Positions 8,587-18,051 of a stretch of DNA of 35,795 bases are shown piece after piece (the stretch's first letter is position 1; every line of letters starts with the position of its first letter). The position numbers and the translations under genes were made by a program. Origin of the DNA: Rhodoferax sp. (GTDB taxonomy: Bacteria > Pseudomonadota > Gammaproteobacteria > Burkholderiales > Burkholderiaceae_C); the NCBI RefSeq assembly GCF_028689305.1, contig NZ_JAQTWM010000032.1, forward strand, positions 1-35,795, in the 5' to 3' direction. The notes below the pieces were generated by a model that was not told where the DNA came from, did not search any database, and was given only the letters and a program-made list of their open reading frames with translations.

Positions 8587-9855
<1,269 letters not shown>

Positions 9856-9857
9856 TC

Positions 9858-10892
9858 ATGAGCGACACCAACATGACCAAAACCCCCATGACCATGATCC
9901 AGGCGCTGCGCTCAGCCATGGATGTGATGCTGGCGCGCGACCCCAATGTGGTCATTTACGGCCAGGACGTCGGCTACTTTGGCGGCGTGTTCCGCTGCAC
10001 CGAAGGCCTGCAGAAAAAATTTGGCAACCAGCGGGTATTTGACGCCCCGATTTCCGAAGGCGGCATTGTCGGCACGGCCGTCGGCATGGGCGCCTATGGC
10101 CTGCGGCCAGTGGTTGAAATCCAGTTTGCCGACTACTTCTACCCGGCCACCGACCAGATCGTCTCGGAAGCGGCGCGCCTGCGTTACCGCTCGGCCGGAG
10201 ACTTCACCTGCCCGCTGACCATCCGCATGCCCTGCGGCGGCGGCATTTATGGCGGCCAGACCCACAGCCAGAGCCCGGAGGCGATGTTCACCCAGGTGTG
10301 TGGCCTGCGCACGGTGATGCCCTCCAACCCCTATGACGCCAAGGGCCTGCTGATTTCAGCCATTGAAAACGACGACCCGGTGATTTTTCTGGAGCCCAAG
10401 CGTCTGTACAACGGTCCGTTTGACGGCCACCACGACCAACCCGTGGTGCCGTGGAGCAAACACCCGCTGGGCGACGTGCCCGAGGGGTATTACACCGTGC
10501 CACTGGCGTCCGCCGCCGTCTACCGCCCCGGCAGCGCGCTGACGGTGATCGCCTACGGCACCATGGTGCACGTGGCCGAAGCCGCCGCGCGTGAAAGCGG
10601 CATTGACGCCGAAATCATCGACCTGCGCAGCCTGTGGCCGCTGGACCTGGACACGCTGGTGGCGTCGGTCCAGAAGACCCGCCGCTGCGTGATCGTGCAC
10701 GAAGCCACCCGCACCAACGGGCTGGGCGCCGAACTGTCGGCCCTGATCCAGGAGCATTGCTTCTACCACCTGGAGGCGCCGATTGAACGTGTCACCGGCT
10801 GGGACACGCCCTACCCGCATGCCCAGGAATGGGCTTACTTTCCTGGACCGGCGCGCATGGCGGCGGCGTTCCAACGTGTGATGGAGGCCTGA
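9858..10892 (+). CDS. bkdA2: Branched-chain 2-oxoacid dehydrogenase E1 beta subunit
   Basis: The 344-residue protein belongs to the transketolase pyrimidine-binding plus C-terminal type. Visible marks are YGQDVGYFGGVFRCTEGLQK, the catalytic Glu region FDAPISEGGIVGTAVGMGAY, FADYFYPATDQIVSEAARLR and, in the C-terminal domain, EIIDLRSLWPLDLDTLVASV. It forms the alpha2beta2 E1 with the preceding product, its Glu activating thiamine diphosphate. It starts 2 nt after the E1 alpha stop and ends 3 nt before E2. Confidence 0.92.
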   Translation: MSDTNMTKTPMTMIQALRSAMDVMLARDPNVVIYGQDVGYFGGVFRCTEGLQKKFGNQRVFDAPISEGGIVGTAVGMGAYGLRPVVEIQFADYFYPATDQIVSEAARLRYRSAGDFTCPLTIRMPCGGGIYGGQTHSQSPEAMFTQVCGLRTVMPSNPYDAKGLLISAIENDDPVIFLEPKRLYNGPFDGHHDQPVVPWSKHPLGDVPEGYYTVPLASAAVYRPGSALTVIAYGTMVHVAEAAARESGIDAEIIDLRSLWPLDLDTLVASVQKTRRCVIVHEATRTNGLGAELSALIQEHCFYHLEAPIERVTGWDTPYPHAQEWAYFPGPARMAAAFQRVMEA

Positions 10893-10895
10893 ACC

Positions 10896-12218
10896 ATGAG
10901 CATTGAATTCATCAAGATGCCCGACATCGGCGAAGGCATTGCCGAAGTGGAACTGGTGGCCTGGCATGTCCAGGTCGGTGATCTGGTGGCTGAAGACCAG
11001 ATCCTGGCTGACGTCATGACCGACAAGGCCACGGTGGAAATCCCCTCCCACGTGGCTGGCCGGGTGGTGTCGCTGGACGTGGCCGTGGGCCAGGTGGTGG
11101 CCGTTGGCACTGCCATCATTCACATTGAAAAATCGGCTCCAGCCCGCAAAGAACCTGACAATAATGCTATTACACCTATAGCAACCAGCATTCCAGAAGT
11201 CAGCACCCCGGTCAGCCCGCCCAGTGCCACCCCGGCAGTCGCCAAGGTGGCGCCCGTCGTGGCACCCGCCGCAACGCCGCCGGCCCCGGTGGCGACAGCA
11301 CCCGTGCCTCAACCGGCGCTGGCCACGGCAGAGCCCGGTGCCCACCCCATCGCCGCACCGGCGGTACGCCGACGCGCCTGGGAACTGGGCCTTGACCTGA
11401 CCCGCGTCACCCCAACCGGCCCGGCCGGGCGCATCACCCATGCCGATCTGGAGGCCGCCCAGGCCGGTGCCAGCCAGCCGGGTGTGGGTGGCCGCCCCCG
11501 GCTGCGCGAGGTGGCAGAAGACCACGAGCAGGCCATCCCGGTGATTGGCCTGCGCCGCAAGATTGCGCAAAAAATGCAGGACGCCAAGCGGCGCATTCCC
11601 CACTTCGCCTACGTGGAAGAGGTGGACGTGACCGAGCTGGAGGCCTTGCGCGCGCAGCTCAACGCCCAGCATGGCCAGACCCGTGGCCGCCTGACGCTGC
11701 TGCCGTTCCTGATCCGGGCCATGGTGCTGGCGGTGCGTGACCACCCCGAGGTCAATGCCCGTTATGACGACGAGGCCGGTGTGCTCACCCGCCACAGCGC
11801 CATACACCTGGGCGTGGCCACGCAGACCGACGGCGGCCTGATGGTGCCGGTGATCCGGCATGCCCAGACGCTGGACTTGTGGGCCTGCGCCGCCGAGGTA
11901 TTGCGCCTGGCGGAGGCAGCGCGCAGCGGCAAAGCCACGCGTGAGGAGCTGACCGGCTCCACCATCACGCTCACCAGCCTGGGCGCCCTGGGCGGCATCG
12001 TCAGCACGCCGGTGATCAATCACCCCGAAGTGGCCATTGTGGGCACCAACCGCATCGTCGAGCGGCCGATGTTCAAAAATGGCCTGGTGGTGGCGCGCAA
12101 GCTGATGAACCTCTCCAGCTCCTTCGATCACCGCGTGGTCGATGGCATGAACGCGGCTGAATTCATCCAGCAGGTGCGGGGTTATCTGGAGTGCCCGGCC
12201 ACGTTGTTCATCGACTGA
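10896..12218 (+). CDS. bkdB: Branched-chain 2-oxoacid dehydrogenase E2 (dihydrolipoyl acyltransferase)
   Basis: The 440-residue protein has one N-terminal lipoyl domain with the modified Lys44 in MTDKATVEIP, a flexible Pro/Ala linker (about 80-145), a peripheral-subunit-binding domain (AAPAVRRRAWELGLDLTRVT) and a catalytic acyltransferase domain ending in SSSFDHRVVDGMNAAEFIQQ with the active-site His and Asp. It would transfer branched acyl groups to CoA and form the complex core. No E3 gene follows; the next gene is polA in the opposite direction, so E3 must come from elsewhere. A 48-nt dispersed element lies exactly at the lipoyl-domain/linker border. Confidence 0.92.
   Translation: MSIEFIKMPDIGEGIAEVELVAWHVQVGDLVAEDQILADVMTDKATVEIPSHVAGRVVSLDVAVGQVVAVGTAIIHIEKSAPARKEPDNNAITPIATSIPEVSTPVSPPSATPAVAKVAPVVAPAATPPAPVATAPVPQPALATAEPGAHPIAAPAVRRRAWELGLDLTRVTPTGPAGRITHADLEAAQAGASQPGVGGRPRLREVAEDHEQAIPVIGLRRKIAQKMQDAKRRIPHFAYVEEVDVTELEALRAQLNAQHGQTRGRLTLLPFLIRAMVLAVRDHPEVNARYDDEAGVLTRHSAIHLGVATQTDGGLMVPVIRHAQTLDLWACAAEVLRLAEAARSGKATREELTGSTITLTSLGALGGIVSTPVINHPEVAIVGTNRIVERPMFKNGLVVARKLMNLSSSFDHRVVDGMNAAEFIQQVRGYLECPATLFID
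11135..11182 (+). repeat. 48-nt dispersed element, clear copy R2 (inside bkdB)
   Basis: TTGAAAAATC precedes GGCTCCAGCCC, 19 nt, then TGCTATTACACCTATAGC with GCTAT/ATAGC ends. Total 48 nt, in frame, same direction as the gene. It encodes the start of the linker after the lipoyl domain (APARKEPDNNAITPIAT). Confidence 0.8.
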
Positions 12219-12240
12219 GCCGGCGCGGCAAGGCGCGCGC

Positions 12241-15048
12241 TCAGTGCGCCTTGTCCCAGTTCGGCCCGACGCCGACTTCGGCCAGCAGCGGCACCTTGAG
12301 CTGGGCCACCCCGGCCATCAGTTTGGGCACTTGGTGGCGTACCCAGTCCAGTTCAGACGCGGGTACCTCAAACACCAGTTCGTCGTGCACCTGCATGATC
12401 ATCTTGGTGCCCAGGTGTTCGGCGTCAATCACCTGCTGGACCTTGACCATGCTGAGCTTGATCAGATCGGCAGCCGTGCCCTGCATCGGCGCGTTGATGG
12501 CGGCACGTTCGGCACCGGCGCGGCGCGGGCCGTTGGGTGAGTTGATCTCGGGCAGGTAAAGCCGTCTGCCAAACACGGTTTCCACATAACCCTGGGCTTT
12601 GGCCTGCTCGCGGGTGTGGTCCATGTACTGTTTGACCCCCGGGTAACGCTCGAAATACCGTGCGATGTAGTTTTTGGCCGCCGTGTTGTCGATGCCCAGC
12701 GCCTTGGCCAGCCCATAGGCGCTCATGCCGTAGATCAGACCAAAGTTGATCACCTTGGCGTAACGGCGTTGCTCGCTGGAGACCTGGGCCGTGTCCACAT
12801 TGAAAATTTCGGCGGCGGTGGCGCGGTGCACGTCCATGCCGTCGTGAAAGGCCAGCAGCAAGGCGGCGTCACCACTCAGGTGGGCCATGATGCGCAGCTC
12901 GATCTGGCTGTAGTCGGCGCTGGCAATCAGGCTGCCGGGCGGGGCGACAAAGGCCTCACGCACGCGCCGCCCTTCCGGGGTGCGGATCGGGATGTTTTGC
13001 AGGTTGGGGTCGTTGCTGGACAGGCGCCCGGTCACCGCCACCGCCTGCGCGTAATGGGTGTGCACCCGGCCGGTGCCGGGCAGCGCCAGCTGCGCCAGTT
13101 TATCGGTGTAGGTGCCCTTGAGTTTGGCCAGGCCCCGGTGCTCCAGGATCTTGGCCGGCAGCGGGTAGTCCTCGGCCAGCTTTTCCAGCACTTCTTCGTC
13201 GGTGCTGGGGGCCCCGGTGGCGGTCTTCTTGACCACCGGCAGGCCCAGCTGGGTGAAAAAGATCTCGCCAATCTGTTTCGGGCTGCTCAGGTTGAAGGGC
13301 TGGCCCGCGAGCTCGTGCGCTTCTTTTTCCAGCTGCAGAATGCGCTGCCCCAGCTCATGGCTTTGCGCTGCCAGTGTGGGGGCGTCGATCAACACGCCAT
13401 TGCGCTCAATGCGGTACAAGGCCTCACTGCTCTGGATTTCCAGTTCGTAGATGAAGCGCAGCTTGGCGTCGGCCTGCAGCAGCGGCCACAAGGCGCGGTG
13501 CACATCCAGGGTCAGGTCGGAGTCCTCACAGGAGTACTCAGCGGCTTTGGCAATGTCCACCTGATCAAAGCATATCTGGTTGGCCCCCTTGCCACACAGG
13601 TCTTCAAAACTGATGCCGCTGCGCCCCAGATGGCGTTCGGCCAGGCTGGCCAGTCCGTGGGGGCGATGCACTTCCAGCACATAACTCTGCAGCATGGTGT
13701 CGTGGACATAACCTTGCACTTCGATGCCATGGTTGGCAAACACATGCCGGTCGTATTTGACGTGCTGACCGAGTTTGGCATGGCGGCCGTCTTCCAGCCA
13801 GGGTTTGAGTTTGGCCAGCACCTCGTCCAGCGGCAGTTGCGCCGGCGCCCCCGGGTAGGCATGCGCCAGCGGAACGTAGGCGGCCTCGCCCGGTGTCACA
13901 CTGAAGCTGATGCCGACGATACGGGCACGCATCTCATCGATGGACGTGGTTTCGGTGTCGATGGCCACCAGCTCGGCCGCCTGCAGTCTGGCCAGCCAGG
14001 TGTCAAAAGCGCCCCAGCTCAGGATGGTGTCGTAGCGAACCGTGCTGACCGGCGTGGCCTTGGCCACGGGTTCGGGATCATCAAACAGGTCCGGCTCACG
14101 CGCCTTCTTCGTTCCTCCCGAAACCGGCGCCTCAGTCGGCCCGGAGCGCCCGGCGTTTTGCTCATTGAGCGAACGGGCCAGGCTCTTGAATCCATATTTT
14201 TCATAAAAAATGGCCAGAGCCCGGGTATCCATTGCCCCAACAGCTATTGAATGCATAGCAGGCAATTCCGGCACCCAGCCGTTCAGATCACAATCGGTCT
14301 TGATCGTCAGCAGCTTGCGCCCAGTGGGCAGCCAGTCCAGCGACTTTTTGAGGTTCTCTCCCACCGCACCCTTGATGGCGTCAGCGTTGGCCACGATGGC
14401 ATCCAGCGAGCCAAATTCATTGAGCCATTTGGCCGCGGTCTTGGGGCCGACCTTGGGCACGCCGGGCACGTTATCCACGGCGTCGCCCACCAGGGTCTGG
14501 AAATCCACCATCAGGCTTGGCGGCACGCCAAATTCGGCGGTGACCCCGGCCACATCCCGGCGCTTGCCGTTCATGGTGTCGATGATGGTGATGTGCTGGT
14601 TGACCAGTTGCGCCAGATCCTTGTCACCACTGCTGACAATCACCTCGATACCCTGCGCGGCAGCAGCAGCGGCCAGCGTGCCGATCACGTCATCGGCCTC
14701 GACACCGGGCACGTCCAGCACCTTCCAGCCCATCAGCCGCACCACTTCGTGGATCGGCTCGATCTGGGCGCGCAGGTCATCCGGCATGGGTGAGCGGTGC
14801 GCCTTGTACTCGGGGTATAACTCATCGCGAAAGGTCGGGCCCTTGGCGTCAAACACGCAGGCGGCAAAATCGGCGGGAACCTCCTTGCGCAGGCTTTGCA
14901 GCATGTTGATCATGCCGCGAATGGCCCCGGTGGGTGCGCTGGCCGGGTCGCCCGGCACGGCGCGCAGATCCGGCATGGCATGAAAAGCACGGTACAGATA
15001 GCTGGAGCCATCGACCAGCAACAGGGTTTGGGGTGGGGCAGTATTCAT
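12241..15048 (-). CDS. polA: DNA polymerase I
   Basis: The start is ATG at 15048 (935 residues), where the protein begins MNTAPPQTLLLVDGSSYLYR; the frame opens earlier but without homology. The domains in order are: 5' nuclease (GVEADDVIGTLA, VSSGDKDLAQLV, GVPKVGPKTAAKWL; 1 to about 300); 3'-5' exonuclease with the Asp and Glu of VAIDTETTS and the Y-x3-D of AEYSCEDSDLTLDV, so proofreading looks intact; and polymerase with motif A (SADYSQIELRIMAHLSGD), motif B (RRYAKVINFGLIYGMSAYGL) and motif C (MQVHDELVFEVP). It fills gaps and removes primers in replication and repair. It converges on bkdB with only 22 nt between stop codons and no clear terminator there. A repeat element overlaps the end of the 5' nuclease domain. 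Confidence 0.97.
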   Translation of the reverse strand: MNTAPPQTLLLVDGSSYLYRAFHAMPDLRAVPGDPASAPTGAIRGMINMLQSLRKEVPADFAACVFDAKGPTFRDELYPEYKAHRSPMPDDLRAQIEPIHEVVRLMGWKVLDVPGVEADDVIGTLAAAAAAQGIEVIVSSGDKDLAQLVNQHITIIDTMNGKRRDVAGVTAEFGVPPSLMVDFQTLVGDAVDNVPGVPKVGPKTAAKWLNEFGSLDAIVANADAIKGAVGENLKKSLDWLPTGRKLLTIKTDCDLNGWVPELPAMHSIAVGAMDTRALAIFYEKYGFKSLARSLNEQNAGRSGPTEAPVSGGTKKAREPDLFDDPEPVAKATPVSTVRYDTILSWGAFDTWLARLQAAELVAIDTETTSIDEMRARIVGISFSVTPGEAAYVPLAHAYPGAPAQLPLDEVLAKLKPWLEDGRHAKLGQHVKYDRHVFANHGIEVQGYVHDTMLQSYVLEVHRPHGLASLAERHLGRSGISFEDLCGKGANQICFDQVDIAKAAEYSCEDSDLTLDVHRALWPLLQADAKLRFIYELEIQSSEALYRIERNGVLIDAPTLAAQSHELGQRILQLEKEAHELAGQPFNLSSPKQIGEIFFTQLGLPVVKKTATGAPSTDEEVLEKLAEDYPLPAKILEHRGLAKLKGTYTDKLAQLALPGTGRVHTHYAQAVAVTGRLSSNDPNLQNIPIRTPEGRRVREAFVAPPGSLIASADYSQIELRIMAHLSGDAALLLAFHDGMDVHRATAAEIFNVDTAQVSSEQRRYAKVINFGLIYGMSAYGLAKALGIDNTAAKNYIARYFERYPGVKQYMDHTREQAKAQGYVETVFGRRLYLPEINSPNGPRRAGAERAAINAPMQGTAADLIKLSMVKVQQVIDAEHLGTKMIMQVHDELVFEVPASELDWVRHQVPKLMAGVAQLKVPLLAEVGVGPNWDKAH
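14212..14259 (+). repeat. 48-nt dispersed element, clear copy R3 (inside polA, antisense)
   Basis: On the plus strand ATAAAAAAT precedes GGCCAGAGCCC, 19 nt, then AGCTATTGAATGCATAGC with perfect GCTAT/ATAGC ends. Total 48 nt. The element runs opposite to polA and encodes, in the polA frame, about HSIAVGAMDTRALAI at the C-terminal edge of the 5' nuclease domain. Confidence 0.75.
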
Positions 15049-15089
15049 GGCGGCATTTTGCCTGTGCTGCCCGGCCCTGCCCACAGTTC

Positions 15090-15095
15090 TACAAT
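15090..15095 (+). promoter_or_regulatory. -10 hexamer of the DUF2782/thrB operon
   Basis: TACAAT stands 6 nt before the ATG at 15102. A transcript starting 6-7 nt downstream would begin at or next to that ATG, giving a leaderless mRNA. No good -35 is seen at 17 nt spacing. Confidence 0.5.
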
Positions 15096-15101
15096 TGGAA
15101 A

Positions 15102-15407
15102 ATGCGCCCAACCTCCATTCCCATGCGATTTTTCACCCTCAGCCTGCTGGCCTGTGGGCTGGCACAGGCCCAGACGCCCGCCAGCCGCCCGGCGGCGTCC
15201 TCCCCAACCACAGCTTCTGAGTCAACCCAGCGCAGGCCGGAACAGCGCATCCAGCACATCCGGATTGAAGATAGCGACGCACGCATTGACGAGGTGCGGG
15301 TAGGCAGCGAAACCAAAAGCATCACGGTGCAGCCCAAAGGTGGCATGCCGGCCTACCAAGTCGCCCCGGTCAGTGGTGAACGCAGCTGGAAAATCCTGGG
15401 GTTTTAA
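15102..15407 (+). CDS. Small exported protein, DUF2782-like
   Basis: The protein is 101 residues from ATG 15102, or 94 from ATG 15123; neither has a good Shine-Dalgarno. I chose the first because a TACAAT hexamer placed 6 nt upstream fits leaderless translation. A signal peptide (MRFFTLSLLACGLAQAQ) is followed by a Pro/Ser/Ala-rich stretch and a conserved-looking core, QRIQHIRIEDSDARIDEVRV, then GGMPAYQVAPVSGERSW. The core and the position just before thrB resemble DUF2782 proteins of Beta- and Gammaproteobacteria, whose function is unknown. It is divergent from polA and ends 3 nt before thrB, so probably one transcript. Confidence 0.75.
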   Translation: MRPTSIPMRFFTLSLLACGLAQAQTPASRPAASSPTTASESTQRRPEQRIQHIRIEDSDARIDEVRVGSETKSITVQPKGGMPAYQVAPVSGERSWKILGF

Positions 15408-15410
15408 ACG

Positions 15411-16406
15411 ATGGCGGTTTACACGGAAGTCTCGGATCAAGAGGCCGGCGCCCTGCTGCGCTCGCTCAAGCTGGGAGAACTCACCAGCCTCAAAGCCTGC
15501 TCTGGCGGCATTGAAAACACCAACTATTTCGCCACCACCGAGCGTGATGGCCTGACCCACGACTATGTGCTGACGCTGTTCGAGCGCCTGAGCTTTGCGC
15601 AATTGCCGTTTTACCTGCGGCTGATGAACCATCTGGCACAACGTGGTATTGCGGTCCCGGCGCCTCACGCCAACGCCAAGGGCGAGCTGGTGTTTGATGT
15701 CAAGGGCAAACCGGCAGCAGTGGTCAATAAACTGGCGGGAGCCAGTGAACTGGCACCGGGCCTGGATCATTGCGCCCAGGTTGGTGCTGCGCTGGCGCGC
15801 ATGCATCTGGCCGGCCGCGACTTCGAACTGAGCCAGCCCAACCTGCGTGGCCTGGCCTGGTGGAATGAGACCGTGCCGGTGGTACTGCCCTACCTGAGTG
15901 ACGACCAGAAAGCCCTGATCACGCAGGAGCTGGCCTACCAGAACCACATCGCCGACGCCAGTGCCTTTGCCGCCTTGCCACGCGGGCCGATCCATGCCGA
16001 CCTGTTCCGTGACAACGTGATGTTTGACACGGTCGCAGGTCTGCCCAGGCTCAGTGGTTTTTTTGATTTTTATTTTGCCGGGGTGGATACTTGGCTGTTC
16101 GACTTGGCGGTCTGCCTCAATGACTGGTGTATTGACCTGCAAAGCGGCCAACACCACGCCGAACGTGCCCGCCATTTCATCACCGCCTACAGCGCCGTGC
16201 GGCCGCTGCAGTCAGCCGAACGCGAGTTGTTGCCCGCCATGCTGCGTGCCGGCGCGCTGCGCTTCTGGATCTCACGCCTGTGGGACTTTTACCTGCCACG
16301 CGAAGCCAGCGTGCTGCAAGCCCATGACCCGGGTCATTTTGAACGGGTGCTGCAGCAGCGCAGCGCCCACCCCCTGACTTTTGCCGAAATGGCGGGGCTG
16401 GCATGA
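15411..16406 (+). CDS. thrB: Homoserine kinase
   Basis: The 331-residue protein is of the aminoglycoside-phosphotransferase-fold type found in proteobacteria, not the GHMP type. Marks are SGGIENTNYFATTERDG near the N-terminus, the catalytic loop GPIHADLFRDNVMFD and the metal-binding GFFDFYFAGVDTWLFDLAVC. It phosphorylates L-homoserine for threonine synthesis in the cytoplasm. It follows the DUF2782-like gene by 3 nt and overlaps the next gene by 4 nt (ATGA), so a three-gene operon is likely. Confidence 0.92.
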   Translation: MAVYTEVSDQEAGALLRSLKLGELTSLKACSGGIENTNYFATTERDGLTHDYVLTLFERLSFAQLPFYLRLMNHLAQRGIAVPAPHANAKGELVFDVKGKPAAVVNKLAGASELAPGLDHCAQVGAALARMHLAGRDFELSQPNLRGLAWWNETVPVVLPYLSDDQKALITQELAYQNHIADASAFAALPRGPIHADLFRDNVMFDTVAGLPRLSGFFDFYFAGVDTWLFDLAVCLNDWCIDLQSGQHHAERARHFITAYSAVRPLQSAERELLPAMLRAGALRFWISRLWDFYLPREASVLQAHDPGHFERVLQQRSAHPLTFAEMAGLA

Positions 16407-17191
16407 AGCTTCAGCTGGTGCCTGCACGCACGGGTGCCCTGTGGGTCAGACTGGGGATGCAGACGTTTTTCAAACAACCGCTGGCGCTGGCGGGTCTGTT
16501 TTTCATGTTCATGGCCCTGATGTCGGTGGCCACCATGATCCCGCTGGTGGGTTTGCCGATGGCGATGGCCGCGCTGCCCGCCATGACGCTGGGGCTGATG
16601 GCGGGCACGCGGGAGGCCAGCCAGGGCAAATTCCCCATGCCGCTGATTTTGTTGAGCGCCTTGCGCGCCGGGCCGGTCAAGCGGCGCGCCATGCTGGTGC
16701 TGGGTGGCATGTATGCCGCCGGATTCTTGTGCGCCATGGGGGTGTCTTACCTGGTGGATGGCGGTGGTTTTGCCCGCATGTACCTTGGCGGCCAGGCACC
16801 CACCGCCGAGCTGCTGAACTCGGGTGACTTCCAGGCCGCCATGTGGACCTTCATTGGCCTGCATCTGCCGCTGTCCCTGCTGTTCTGGCACGCCCCGGCC
16901 CTGGTTTACTGGCAAGACCTGCCCCCATTGAAAAGCATGTTTTTCAGCATCGTGGCCTGCCTGCGCAATTTTTGGGCGCTCACCGTGTTTGCCGCCTTGT
17001 GGATGGGGCTGATGGTGGGTGTGGTGCTGTTGCTGAGCACCCTGTCTGCCTTGTTGAACAGCCCGGACCTGGCCGGCACCTTGCTGTTTCCGGCCCTGCT
17101 GCTGGTGGCCACCATGTTTTTCACTTCACTGTATTTCACTTACCGGGACAGTTTTGAGATGCCGCCAGAGGCTGCGCCAGCGGGACCTTGA
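16403..17191 (+). CDS. BPSS1780-family integral membrane protein
   Basis: This 262-residue protein has about six hydrophobic segments, for instance LALAGLFFMFMALMSVATMI, LVLGGMYAAGFLCAMGVSYL, FWALTVFAALWMGLMVGVVL and LLFPALLLVATMFFTSLYFT. It begins KLQLVPARTGALWVRLG, the usual opening of the BPSS1780 family, where Trp and the amphipathic stretch precede the first helix. The function of this family is unknown. Its start overlaps the thrB stop, and a terminator-like hairpin starts inside its last codons. Confidence 0.75.
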   Translation: MKLQLVPARTGALWVRLGMQTFFKQPLALAGLFFMFMALMSVATMIPLVGLPMAMAALPAMTLGLMAGTREASQGKFPMPLILLSALRAGPVKRRAMLVLGGMYAAGFLCAMGVSYLVDGGGFARMYLGGQAPTAELLNSGDFQAAMWTFIGLHLPLSLLFWHAPALVYWQDLPPLKSMFFSIVACLRNFWALTVFAALWMGLMVGVVLLLSTLSALLNSPDLAGTLLFPALLLVATMFFTSLYFTYRDSFEMPPEAAPAGP

Positions 17192-17207
17192 GAGGCCCGG
17201 CTTTTTT
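17179..17207 (+). terminator. Probable intrinsic terminator after the thrB operon
   Basis: AGCGGGACC and GGCCCGGCT pair with two mismatches around a 6-nt loop that includes the TGA stop, and are followed by six T's. The stem is imperfect, so termination may be partial. Confidence 0.6.
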
Positions 17208-17290
17208 GTCAATATCGCCACAGCCGCGCCCAAGCACTCAAAAAACCGCTCAAAGTCCATCATGCCGCTTGTTTTCAGCTAAAGGAACGG

Positions 17291-17319
17291 TTGATAATCA
17301 GCGCTGATGTTGTTGAAAT
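17291..17319 (+). promoter_or_regulatory. Possible promoter with a 12-bp palindrome in the spacer
   Basis: TTGATA (17291-17296) and TGAAAT (17314-17319) are spaced by 17 nt. The spacer opens with the perfect palindrome ATCAGCGCTGAT (17297-17308), a possible operator. It lies 46 nt before the lipoprotein start. The -10 is only a partial match. Confidence 0.35.
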
Positions 17320-17364
17320 GGCAACGTTTTTTTGAATTTATCAAGCTCAACGAAGGGGGCTACC

Positions 17365-18051
17365 TTGATTCCCAAAACCACGAGGCTCATGGCACTCGGT
17401 GCCGGCATGGCGTTGCTGGCGGCTTGCACCACGGCGCCCATTCCTGTCTCTGAAAACTTCCCGCTCACCGTCCAGCCCAAAGTGCGCTCAGCCGGCCACT
17501 GGAACCTGCTGTCCAAGGATGTGGTGGCTCAGACACTGGAGACACTGAACAAGGTGGGATCAGCCTCACCCCTGGCCCTGCATGTGGCGCTGCCGCCTGA
17601 ACCCAGTCCCTTTGACACGGCATTTCGTGAGTTCCTGATCACCGAGCTGGTCAAGGCCGGCCGGGTTGTCCATCAGTCACCGGACAAGGCGCTGGAAATC
17701 AGCTACAAAACCCAACTGGTGCGCCACAACAGTCCGCGCCCCCATTTTGTTCCTGGTGGGTTGACCATGGTCACGGCTGGCCTGTACGCCGCCTATGGCT
17801 TGCGTTTTGAATCCATGGACGCCAAACTGGCCGGGGGGCTTGGCCTAGCTGCCGCTGGCGACACAGTGGCCAGCATCAATTCGGGCGGCCCGACCAGTAC
17901 CGAGCTGATTCTGACCACCACGGTGGCCACCGGTGGCCGTTACCTGGCCCGCAAGACCGATCTGTATTACATCGAAGAGGACGACTCCTCCCTGTTCGCA
18001 GCCCTGCAGGCTGCAAAACTCCCGAAAACCGTCAAGGTGGTTGGCCCATGA
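17365..18051 (+). CDS. Predicted lipoprotein, function unknown
   Basis: The start is taken as TTG at 17365, because AAGGGGG lies 5 nt upstream and the protein then begins with a compact signal, MIPKTTRLMALGAGMALLAAC, with the lipobox Cys at 21. It has 228 residues. The mature part holds an alpha/beta-looking N-terminal half (SPFDTAFREFLITELVKAGR) and a Gly-rich centre (GGLGLAAAGDTVASINSGG). I do not recognise the family. The gene overlaps the FlgO-like gene by 4 nt, so the two are probably made together and may act together at the outer membrane. Confidence 0.75.
   Translation: MIPKTTRLMALGAGMALLAACTTAPIPVSENFPLTVQPKVRSAGHWNLLSKDVVAQTLETLNKVGSASPLALHVALPPEPSPFDTAFREFLITELVKAGRVVHQSPDKALEISYKTQLVRHNSPRPHFVPGGLTMVTAGLYAAYGLRFESMDAKLAGGLGLAAAGDTVASINSGGPTSTELILTTTVATGGRYLARKTDLYYIEEDDSSLFAALQAAKLPKTVKVVGP

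Noticed and set aside
10356..12131. Long open frame opposite bkdA2/bkdB
   Set aside because: The product is low-complexity His/Gly/Gln-rich and lies wholly over two well-identified genes; no ribosome binding site.
12616..14250. Long open frame opposite polA
   Set aside because: Antisense shadow of polA with His/Gln/Gly-rich composition and no recognisable family.
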